Assembly (NCBI RefSeq): GCF_902712855.1
Contig: NZ_LR743507.1
Location: forward strand, 978,001-1,042,000
DNA from: Variovorax paradoxus
GTDB taxonomy: Bacteria > Pseudomonadota > Gammaproteobacteria > Burkholderiales > Burkholderiaceae_C
Reading direction: 5' to 3'
DNA: 64,000 nucleotides
Part shown: positions 25,836 to 33,200 of the stretch, piece by piece
How positions within the stretch are numbered: position 1 is the stretch's first letter
How the letters are laid out: every line of letters starts with the position of its first letter
Program-made: the position numbers and the translations under genes
Notes under the pieces: generated by a model
Seen by the model: the letters and a program-made list of their open reading frames with translations, nothing else
Told to the model about the DNA's origin: nothing
Databases searched by the model: none

Positions 25836-26752
25836 GATCTCGCGGAGAACAGCCCGGACGGCCGGAAGATGAGGACCACCACCATCAGCGCATACATCGC
25901 GACCTCGGCGAACAGCGGGCCCAGGTCGGCCGCGGTGGCCGGCGGCAGCGTGGCGCGCAGCAGCATCGGCACGAAGGCACGACCCACGGTGTCGACCACG
26001 CCCACCAGCAGTGCGGCCACGAAAGCGCCGCGCACCGAGCCGATGCCGCCGATCACAAGCACCACCAGCGCAGGAATCAGGATGGCTTCGCCCATGCCTA
26101 CCTGCACCGCGACGATCGGCCCCATCAGCGCGCCCGCCAGCGCGGCCAGCGCCGCACCGAGCAGGAACACGCCATTGAAGATGCGGCCCACGCGCACGCC
26201 CATCAGCTCGGCCATCGGCCGGTCGGACGCGCCCGCGCGCACACGCATGCCGATGCGCGTGTGGTTCACCAACAGGTAGAGCGCAAGCGCCACCAGCAGG
26301 CCGCCCACCAGGATGACAAGCCGGTACGAAGGGTAGGGCAGGCCGTCCATGAGGTTGACCGGCCCCGACAGCGCGGCCGGCGTCGGTGCCATCACCGGCG
26401 ACGGTCCCCACACCATCTTCACGATGTCGTCGGCCACCAGGATCACGCCGAACGTGGCCAGCACCTGCGCGAGGTGGTCGCGCGTGTAGAGCCGGCGCAT
26501 CAGCAGCACCTCGAGCAGCAGCGCCACCACCACCGTGACCGCCACCGCGATGACGATGGCCGCCGCGAACGAGCCTGTGCGCGTGTGCGCCTCGGCCGCC
26601 ACGTAGGCGCCGGCCATGAACAGCGAGCCGTGCGCCAGGTTCAGCACGTCCATGATGCCGAACACCAGCGTGAGGCCCGCGGCCAGCAGGAACAGCATCA
26701 GGCCGTAGCCCAGGCCGTTGAGCAACTGCTCGAGAACAAGAATTCCACTCAT
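25832..26752 (-). CDS. livH: LIV-type ABC transporter permease (LivH)
   Basis: A 306-residue permease with about 8 hydrophobic segments. The N-terminal LLNGLGYGLMLFLLAAGLTL and GIMDVLNLAHGSLFMAGAY are LivH hallmarks, as is the RVGRIFNGVFLLGAALAALA loop region. ATG 26752 begins the first helix. It is the first membrane gene after the binding protein, from which a single repeat copy separates it. With LivM it forms the transmembrane channel. Confidence 0.93.
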   Translation of the reverse strand: MSGILVLEQLLNGLGYGLMLFLLAAGLTLVFGIMDVLNLAHGSLFMAGAYVAAEAHTRTGSFAAAIVIAVAVTVVVALLLEVLLMRRLYTRDHLAQVLATFGVILVADDIVKMVWGPSPVMAPTPAALSGPVNLMDGLPYPSYRLVILVGGLLVALALYLLVNHTRIGMRVRAGASDRPMAELMGVRVGRIFNGVFLLGAALAALAGALMGPIVAVQVGMGEAILIPALVVLVIGGIGSVRGAFVAALLVGVVDTVGRAFVPMLLRATLPPATAADLGPLFAEVAMYALMVVVLIFRPSGLFSARS

Positions 26753-26790
26753 AGAAGAACCAGCAGGTTTGCCCGCGTTTTCATTCGAGG

Positions 26791-26883
26791 AACACCGAGG
26801 AGCCGACTCTGCCGGGCCTCAGGTGTTGCCCCCGGCAGGGGGGAGGAGAAGCGACACGAAGTGCGCGAAGCCTGGGGGCGAGC
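26791..26883 (-). repeat. ~97 bp stop-codon-associated repeat, single copy
   Basis: One copy, AACACCGAGGAGCC on the top strand at 26791 to GGGGGCGAGC at 26883. In the defined orientation it reads leftward and starts 19 bases after the TAA of livK. It has the short hairpin-3 form (GCG/CGC). It separates livK from livH within the operon. Confidence 0.9.
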
Positions 26884-26902
26884 GTTGTGCCGCCCGGGGG
26901 CG

Positions 26903-28108
26903 TTACTTGAGCCCGCACTTGTCGGCGTAGCTGTCGCCGTAGTTCGTGAGCACCGTGTTGATCAGCTTGTTCGTGACCTTGCCCTGCGCGTCCTTGCCGA
27001 TCACGCGCAGGTAGAAGTTCTCGATGGGGTAGTGGTTGTTCGCGTACTTGAAGCTGCCGCGCGTCGACGCGTAGTTGGCCTTCTTCAGCGCGGCCACCAC
27101 GGCCTCGCGGTTCTGCGCGTTGCCACCGGCCTGCTTCACGGCCGCGTCCATCGCGAGGATCGCGTCGTAGGCCTGGGCCGCGTACACCGACGGATAGCGG
27201 CCGTTGTATTCCTTGCGGAACGCGGCCACGAACTGCTTGTTGGCCGCGTTGTCCAGGTCGTGCGCCCAGTGCGAGGTGTTGAACAGGCCGAGCATCGGGT
27301 CGCCCACGGCACCGATCACGTCCTCGTCGGCCGAGAAGCCGCTGGTGACGAGCGTGATGTCCTTCGACAGACCCGCGCCCACGAACTGCTTGATGAAGTT
27401 GATGCCCATCGCGCCGGGCAGGAAGAAATAGATCGAGTCGGGCTTGGACGCACGCAGCTGCGCGAGTTCGGCGGCGTAGTCGATCTGGCCGAGCTTGGTG
27501 TAGAGCTCGTCGGCCACCTGTCCCTTGAACTGGCGCTTGAAGCCGCCCAGCGCGTCCTTGCCGGCGGGGTAGTTGGGCGCGATCAGCACGATCTTCTTGA
27601 ATGCGCGGTCCTGCGCGAACTTGCCTGCGGCCTCGTGGAACTGGTCGTTCTGATAGGCGGTGCCGAAGAAGTAGGCGTTGCACTGCGCACCCGCGAACTG
27701 GCTCGGGCCCGCGTTGGCAGAGAGGTAGGGCACCTTGGCGTTGAAGAGCGTCGGGCCCACGGCCAGCGCCACGTTGGAGCCGATGGGGCCGCTGAAGAGG
27801 TCGATCTTGTCGCGCTGGATCATGCGGTCGACCAGTTGCTTGGCCTGGTCGGGACTGCCGGCCATGTCGGCCTGCACGAACTCGACGTCCTGGCCGCCCA
27901 GCTTGCCGCCCAGCTGCTTGATGCCGAGCGCGAAGCCGTCGCGCGCCTCTGCGCCGAGTGCCGCGAATGGCCCTGAGATGTCGAGGGCCAAGCCCACCTT
28001 GACCGGTGCGGCCGCGGCCGATGCCGCGGTGCCGAGGGCCGCACCGCACAGCAGCAGCGAAAGCAGGGTGCGCGGCAGCGCGGGCGACTTCGGGGACAGG
28101 TGGCTCAT
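26903..28108 (-). CDS. LIV-type ABC transporter substrate-binding protein (LivK-like)
   Basis: A 401-residue periplasmic binding protein of Peripla_BP_6 type. A signal peptide covers about residues 1-34 (LLSLLLCGAALGTAASAAAA). The mature start PVKVGLALDISGPFAALGAE and GFALGIKQLGGKLGGQ are typical. YFFGTAYQNDQFHEAAGKF resembles binding proteins for aromatic or other organic acids as much as for branched-chain amino acids. The ligand is thus uncertain. ATG 28108 has a GGAGAA ribosome site. A good sigma-70 promoter lies about 80-110 bases upstream. Confidence 0.9.
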   Translation of the reverse strand: MSHLSPKSPALPRTLLSLLLCGAALGTAASAAAAPVKVGLALDISGPFAALGAEARDGFALGIKQLGGKLGGQDVEFVQADMAGSPDQAKQLVDRMIQRDKIDLFSGPIGSNVALAVGPTLFNAKVPYLSANAGPSQFAGAQCNAYFFGTAYQNDQFHEAAGKFAQDRAFKKIVLIAPNYPAGKDALGGFKRQFKGQVADELYTKLGQIDYAAELAQLRASKPDSIYFFLPGAMGINFIKQFVGAGLSKDITLVTSGFSADEDVIGAVGDPMLGLFNTSHWAHDLDNAANKQFVAAFRKEYNGRYPSVYAAQAYDAILAMDAAVKQAGGNAQNREAVVAALKKANYASTRGSFKYANNHYPIENFYLRVIGKDAQGKVTNKLINTVLTNYGDSYADKCGLK

Positions 28109-28180
28109 GGATTCTCCGGCTAGGAATAGTGAAACGACGCAGGCACCGCTCCCTGCGGTACCGTCAACATTGAACCGTTG

Positions 28181-28218
28181 ATAGCTAAATACTTTAACTA
28201 TAAACAATTCGGTGTCAA
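28181..28218 (-). promoter_or_regulatory. Predicted promoter of the liv operon with an overlapping dyad
   Basis: On the bottom strand a perfect -35 TTGACA (28218-28213) is followed after 16 bases by TAAAGT (28196-28191). The predicted start is about 75 bases before livK ATG. A near-perfect dyad ATAGTTAAA-GTA-TTTAGCTAT (28201-28181) overlaps the -10, a likely operator. The region is strikingly AT-rich for this sequence. Confidence 0.6.
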
Positions 28219-28295
28219 CGGTGCTAGCACGAATGGTGCCAATTCATCGTGTCACTTCCTGGTGCACGCGCCTCCTGCGGCGCGCGGCGCGGTGC

Positions 28296-28535
28296 TCATC
28301 CGAACGGGTTGGCGGTGGCGAACCAGAGGCCGATACCGGTGGCGATGATGAATGCGCCATCGGTCACGCCCGCCACCAGGAAGAACTTGGTCTGCAGCGT
28401 GTCGACAAGCTCGGGCTGGCGCGCGGTGCCCTCCAGGAACTTCTGTCCGACCAGCCCGATGCCGAGGCAGGAACCGAGGGCCGCGACGCCGATCAGCAAG
28501 GCGACTGCGAGGGGAAGGATGTTGAAGCCGGTCAT
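28296..28535 (-). CDS. atpE: Orphan F-type ATP synthase c-subunit paralogue
   Basis: A 79-residue two-helix hairpin proteolipid. Helix 1 is ALLIGVAALGSCLGIGLVGQ, the polar loop is ARQPELVD (Arg39-Gln40-Pro41), and helix 2 is FFLVAGVTDGAFIIATGIGL with the ion-binding Asp59. It ends FATANPFG, like the betaproteobacterial AtpE end FAFANPF. No other atp gene is near, and residues around the loop and Asp differ from the usual operon-encoded form (TDG rather than IDA). It has its own AGGAG site. Whether it enters the c-ring or is a decayed copy is unknown; the key residues are intact. Confidence 0.85.
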   Translation of the reverse strand: MTGFNILPLAVALLIGVAALGSCLGIGLVGQKFLEGTARQPELVDTLQTKFFLVAGVTDGAFIIATGIGLWFATANPFG

Positions 28536-28633
28536 GGTGTTTTCTCCTGGTTGGTTGATCGATGGAGGTACTTTCCCAGAGGCGGTGCATGCGGTCCATG
28601 ACGTGGCAGGTCATGGGCAGACCGCGCGCAAAA

Positions 28634-28664
28634 GAAAAAAAAGCCGGCCGTGAAACGGCCGGCC
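28634..28664 (-). terminator. Intrinsic terminator, leftward
   Basis: On the bottom strand GCCGGCCG-TTTCA-CGGCCGGC (28663-28643) is followed by TTTTTTTTC. It would stop leftward transcription from the large gene at 30220-34926, but the IS element now lies between that gene and this terminator. It also insulates the orphan atpE. Confidence 0.8.
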
Positions 28665-28729
28665 TTTCGTGGAACACTGACCCGTCCTGACCTGGGTTGA
28701 CACCTTTTCCTCTCAGAAAAGGCAAGTCA

Positions 28730-29140
28730 ATGGAATCAGGCATCAAACGCACGCAGAGCGACTACACGCTGGCTTTTAAGCTGTCGGTGGTCGATCAGGT
28801 AGAAAAAGGCGAGCTCACGTACAAGCAGGCCCAGGAGCGCTACGGCATCCAGGGTCGCTCGACGGTGTTGGTGTGGCTGCGCAAGCATGGCCGCCAGAGC
28901 TGGGGTTCGGCATCATGTCGGCTTCCCATGCCAGTACCGATCAAGAATTCCGCATCGCCATCCGCTGCGCCGCTGACTCCTGAGCAGAGGATCAAGGCTC
29001 TCGAAGTCCAGCTTCGCGAGGCCAATGAGAAGGCTCAGTTGTTCGAGGCCGTGCTCGATGTCCTGAAGAAGGACTATGGGGTGCGTGTCGTAAAAAAGCC
29101 TTCGGGCAAGTCCTCTCGCAAAAGCTCGTCCCGGGGCTGA
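28730..29140 (+). CDS. IS3-family transposase OrfA
   Basis: A 136-residue protein with an N-terminal helix-turn-helix (YTLAFKLSVVDQVEKGELT then YKQAQERYGIQGRSTVLVWL), which binds the IS ends, and a C-terminal leucine-zipper-like helix (PEQRIKALEVQLREANEKA). It ends with the Lys/Ser-rich stretch encoded around the slippery site. ATG 28730 is the first good start inside the element. It acts with OrfB, partly as a frameshifted OrfAB fusion. Confidence 0.93.
   Translation: MESGIKRTQSDYTLAFKLSVVDQVEKGELTYKQAQERYGIQGRSTVLVWLRKHGRQSWGSASCRLPMPVPIKNSASPSAAPLTPEQRIKALEVQLREANEKAQLFEAVLDVLKKDYGVRVVKKPSGKSSRKSSSRG
29092..29098 (+). other. Programmed -1 frameshift site A AAA AAG
   Basis: The heptamer A-AAA-AAG lies in the orfA frame (codons GTA AAA AAG). 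A -1 shift here enters the orfB frame, which is open from this point through the GTG at 29143. This matches the classical mechanism by which IS3-family elements make the OrfAB transposase. Confidence 0.8.
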
Positions 29141-29142
29141 GC

Positions 29143-30000
29143 GTGTTGAGGGCTTGCCGCCATTGGGGCGTCAGCCGCCAGGCTTACTACCAACAACTGC
29201 AGCACCAGCAGCAATGCCGTGCCCGTTCTGACACAGTGATCGAGCTTGTGCGTTCCGTGCGCCTGCGCCAGCCGCGGCTGGGCGCGCGCAAGCTGCACCA
29301 TCTTCTCAAGCAGCCGCTGCACCAGGCCAACGCGAGCCTGGGGCGCGATGCGTTGCTGGACGTGCTGCGCGAGGCCCACATGCTGGTTCAGCCCAGGCGG
29401 GCGTATCACAAGACCACCGACAGCCATCACCGGTTGCGCCGTCATCCCAACCTGCTCAAGCAGGGGCCGGATCAGGTGCGCCCCACCGGCAGCGAGCAGG
29501 TCTGGGTGGCTGACATCACCTACCTGCCGACCGATCAAGGATTCGTCTATCTCAGCCTGGTGACGGATGCGTGGTCGCGCAAGATCGTGGGCCATCACGT
29601 GCACGACAGCCTGCACACCGAGCAGGTCAGCCGGGCGCTGAAGGTGGCGCTCAAGGGCCGCAAGACTGGGCAAATGCTGGTGCATCACTCGGACAGGGGC
29701 ATCCAGTACTGCTCGAACGACTATCAGGAAATCCACCGCCGCCACGGCATCGCCTGCTCGATGACGGACGGCTACGACTGCTATCAGAACGCGCTGGCCG
29801 AGCGCGTCAACGGGATCTTGAAGATGGAGTTCCTGCTGCACCGGCCTGCCGATCTGACCCAGGCCAGCCGGATGGTCCAGCAGGCCGTGCAGATCTACAA
29901 CCAAGAGAGACCGCACCTGTCCCTAAAATTGAAAACGCCCGATGAGGTTCATCGGGCGTCCGTTGCCGGCTGGATCAAGCCGGCTGTGTGTCCTTCATAG
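29143..30000 (+). CDS. IS3-family transposase OrfB (DDE integrase)
   Basis: A 285-residue rve-type catalytic protein. HTH_21 region at the start (RACRHWGVSRQAYYQQL), then the DDE core: Asp in VWVADITYLPTD, Asp in LVHHSDRGIQYCS, Glu in NALAERVNGILKMEF. The C-terminal YNQERPHLSLKLKTPDEVH block is standard for the family. The frame is -1 relative to orfA and begins 2 bases after its stop if read separately (GTG 29143). The stop codon overlaps the right inverted repeat. Confidence 0.95.
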   Translation: MLRACRHWGVSRQAYYQQLQHQQQCRARSDTVIELVRSVRLRQPRLGARKLHHLLKQPLHQANASLGRDALLDVLREAHMLVQPRRAYHKTTDSHHRLRRHPNLLKQGPDQVRPTGSEQVWVADITYLPTDQGFVYLSLVTDAWSRKIVGHHVHDSLHTEQVSRALKVALKGRKTGQMLVHHSDRGIQYCSNDYQEIHRRHGIACSMTDGYDCYQNALAERVNGILKMEFLLHRPADLTQASRMVQQAVQIYNQERPHLSLKLKTPDEVHRASVAGWIKPAVCPS

Positions 30001-30026
30001 GTGTCAACCTATGGCAGGACGGGTCA

Positions 30027-30216
30027 CACCGCGGAACCGGCTTTGCCGGGCCTCCGGTGTTGCCCCCGGTAGGGGGTAGGAGAAGCGACACGAAGTGCGC
30101 GAAGCCTGGGGGCGGGCCAGAAACACCGAGGACCCGGCTCTGCCGGGCCTCAGGTGCTGCCCCGGCAGGGGGATGGAGAAGCGGACACGAAGTGCCGCGA
30201 ATCCTGGGGGCGAGCC
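30027..30216 (-). repeat. ~97 bp stop-codon-associated repeat, two copies, one cut by the IS
   Basis: Copies start on the top strand at about 30025 and at 30122 and end GGGGGCGAGCC at 30216. Read leftward they begin 3 bases after the TAG (30222-30220) of the large mosaic gene. The far end of the outer copy was split by the IS: its missing GGAACAC remains on the other side of the element (28671-28677). One copy has the short and one the long hairpin-3 form. Confidence 0.9.
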
Positions 30217-30219
30217 CAG

Positions 30220-33200
30220 CTACGGGATCTGTGCCCAGTTCTGGTTGTTGCCGCCGTTGCAGGTCCAGGTGATGAGCGCCGTGTCCTGCGTCGTCGAGCT
30301 GTTCGGCACGTCCAGGCACGAACCCGACGCCCGGTTCTTCAGGGCACCGCCGACCACGCTCCACTGCGCCGCGTTGCCCACCGAGCAGGCCACCTGGATC
30401 ACGGGCGCATTCGTCGTTGCCGTGCCGTTCTGCGCCAGGCACAGCCCGCTGTGCTCGGCCACGAACTGCACGTAGCCGCCCAGGATCGGCGTCACCGTGA
30501 ACTTCTCGTGGCTGGCATTGCCGCAAGGCCATTGCACGGCGGTCGTGCCGCTCGCGGCGGCGCCGCCCTTGATGTTCACGCACATGCCGCTGAGCTCGGA
30601 GCGCAGGCGCGCGACGAACGGCGGGGCGGTGTCGAGCGAGCGCACGTACTCGCGCAACGCAATGACGTCGGACGGCGGCAGGCCTGTGGCGTTGCCGTGG
30701 CCGCTGTCGAGCACGGCCTGCAGCGAGGCGGCCTGGCCGTTGTGGAAGAACGATGCCGCGTTCCACGTGCCCGACAGCGTCGGCGTGTCGAAGCCCACGC
30801 CGCCCAGCGGCAGGTTGCTGCCCTTGCCCGACGACAGCTGGATCGTGCCCACGTCGTGCCGCAGGCCGTCGCGCAGCGTGCCGCCGGTGTGGCACGTGGC
30901 GCACTGCGCCGTGTTGAACACGGTCTGGCCGCGCGCCGCCTCCACGCTCAGGTTGCCGTCCGCGGTCCGCGCAGGGCTGCGCATGTACTTGTTGAGCGAG
31001 TTCAGGTAGGCCGCGAGGTCGTCGAGCTGCGCGTTCCTTCCGGCCTTGGGTGTGCCGAGCGGGTCGGCCGTGGCCGCGAAGTCGGCGTTGGTCAGGAAGC
31101 CGGTGCCGCCGAACTCGTTGCGGATGTCGTTCTCGAAGTCCTGCACCTCGTCGAAGTTGGCCGTCCAGTGCAGCTTGCCGTGGCTGGTGCCGCGCTTGCC
31201 CTGCAGGCTGATGGTGCGGCGCAGGCCTTCGCCGCGCTGGGTGAAGTCCCACACCATGCCGTCGTCGCCGCCGTCCGCATGGCAGCTCGCGCAGGAGATG
31301 TAGTTGTCCTTGCTCATGCGGCGGTCCGAGGCGTTGTAGAACACCTGCTTGCCGCGCAGCGCCGCAGCGGCCATCGGCTCCGTGGCCACCGTCTGCACGG
31401 TCTGCAGGAAGGTCGGCGCGTTGCTTTCCGCCGACAGCACCGTGGCCACGTCGTGCACCGTCACCGAGCGCGCCAGGAAGTTGTTGACGAACAGCCGCTT
31501 GCGCGCCGCGTCCAGGTACAACCCGTGCGGCGCGCTGCTGGCGTTGATCTCGCCGCGCACGGCCCGCGTGTAGGTGTCGACGATCGCCACCCGGTTGCCT
31601 TCCATCTGCGCCACGAAGATGTAGTCGCCCGCCGGCGAGAAGAGCGCCGCGCGCGCCGGCGCACGGTCGTCGAAGTCGATCTGCTCGTCGAACTTCTCCG
31701 CCGCCTGCTGCAGGTCGACCTGCGACAGGATCGAGCGCACCGTCTGGTCGTGCACCAGGTTGTTGCCGTCCCTGAACTTGCCGCGCACGATGTTGTCCTT
31801 CTTCGAAGGCAGCACGGCGCGCGTGCCGTCGGGTGAGATCACCACCTGGCTCAGGTAGTTGGCCACGCCGCGCGCGCGGCTCTCGGTGTCGACGGTGGTG
31901 GTGTCCACCGGCAGCGCGATGGTGCCGATGGCTCCCAGGTTCTGCAGGTTCACCTTGTGCAGCTGCCCGCCGGTCATCTTCGACTTGAAGCGCGTCACGT
32001 AGGCCACCTGCGAGTCGGCGCTCACCGCGATGCCGCGCACTTCGCCCTGCAGCGGGACCGTGCCGGTGGCGTTGCCGCTGGCCGGGTCGAAGCTCATCAG
32101 CGCCGACTTGCTCTCGAGCGTGAGCAGGCCCTTGCCGCCATCGGGCGTGAAGACCACGCCGTAAGGGCCGCTGCCGTAGGCCAGCGACACCGTGGCCGAG
32201 ACGGCACCGTCCGCCGCATTCAGCGCCACCAGCTTGTCCTCGCCGTGCACCGACACCCAGATGCGTCCGTCGGGGCCCACGGCCAGCGTCTTCGGCTCGT
32301 CGCCCACGCGCGTCTCCCAGCGCTTGGCCAGCGTCTGCGCATCGATGGCCGCCACCGTGCCGCTGTCGGGGTTGACGGAATACACCGAGCTGGCGTCGCC
32401 CGCGATGTTGGTCGTGTGCGTGGGCGCGCGCGCCGTCACCGGTGCGATCACCGTCACGTTGTAGGTGTAGTAGGTCTCGCGGCCGAGCGTGTCGCGCACC
32501 GTGAGCGTCACGGTGTAATGGCCGGGGCTCGTGTAGGTGTAGGTGTAGTTGGGCTGGTTCGCGAACCCGGTGATCGTGCCGTTGCCGAAGTTCCACCGGT
32601 ACTGCGCGCCGCTCGCGCCCAGCGTGGCCGGGTTGAACACCAGCTGGCCGTTCACCACCTTCGGTCCGCCGCCGATGCCGGGGTCCCCGATGATGGCCTG
32701 GCTGCGCAGCGTGGCGACGTCCGCGTCGCTCAGCACGCGGCCGTAGACGCGCACCTCCGCCAGCGTGCCCTTGAACAGCGCGGCGTTGCCCTGGATCTGG
32801 CCCAGCACCTGAAACTTGTTCGCCAGCCCCTTGGTGCCGGCGAGGCCGGCCGACGTGGTCTTCACGCCGTCGACATACACCGCCTGCGCACCGGAGGCCG
32901 CGTCGCGCGTCATCACCACGTGGTGCCAGGCGCCGTCGTTCACCGCCGCGGTGGAGGTGGTGCCGCCGTCGTTGCCCACGGACAGCTTGATGCGACCGCC
33001 GCTGTCGATCCAGCCCCAGAACACGTCGTCGGCACCGCCCGTCTGGTCGCGCCCGAAGATGCCGGGCGCGGTCCACGAGTTGGGGCCGCCGGCCTGCGTG
33101 GTCTTCATGTAGAAGCTCAGCGACGCCGTGCCGCCGAGCACGGTGGCCACCGTGTCGTTCTTCAGCGGCACGCCCGCGGTGCGGTTCGCGAAGTTCAGGC

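Larger units (their letters stand above)
28678..30026 (+). mobile_element. Complete IS3-family insertion sequence (1349 bp)
   Basis: Terminal inverted repeats of 28 bases match at 25 positions: left TGACCCGTCCTG...GGTTGACACCT (28678-28705) and right AGGTGTCAACC...CAGGACGGGTCA (29999-30026). The element is flanked by a 3-base target duplication CAC (28675-28677 and 30027-30029). It carries orfA and orfB with a -1 frameshift signal between them. All parts look intact, so it may be active. The target was the outer edge of a ~97 bp repeat copy: joining the flanks restores GGAACACCGCGGAACC. Confidence 0.95.

Noticed and set aside
28634..28664. Terminator for rightward transcription into the IS
   Set aside because: On the top strand the stem is followed only by CTTTCGT; the long T-run is on the bottom strand.
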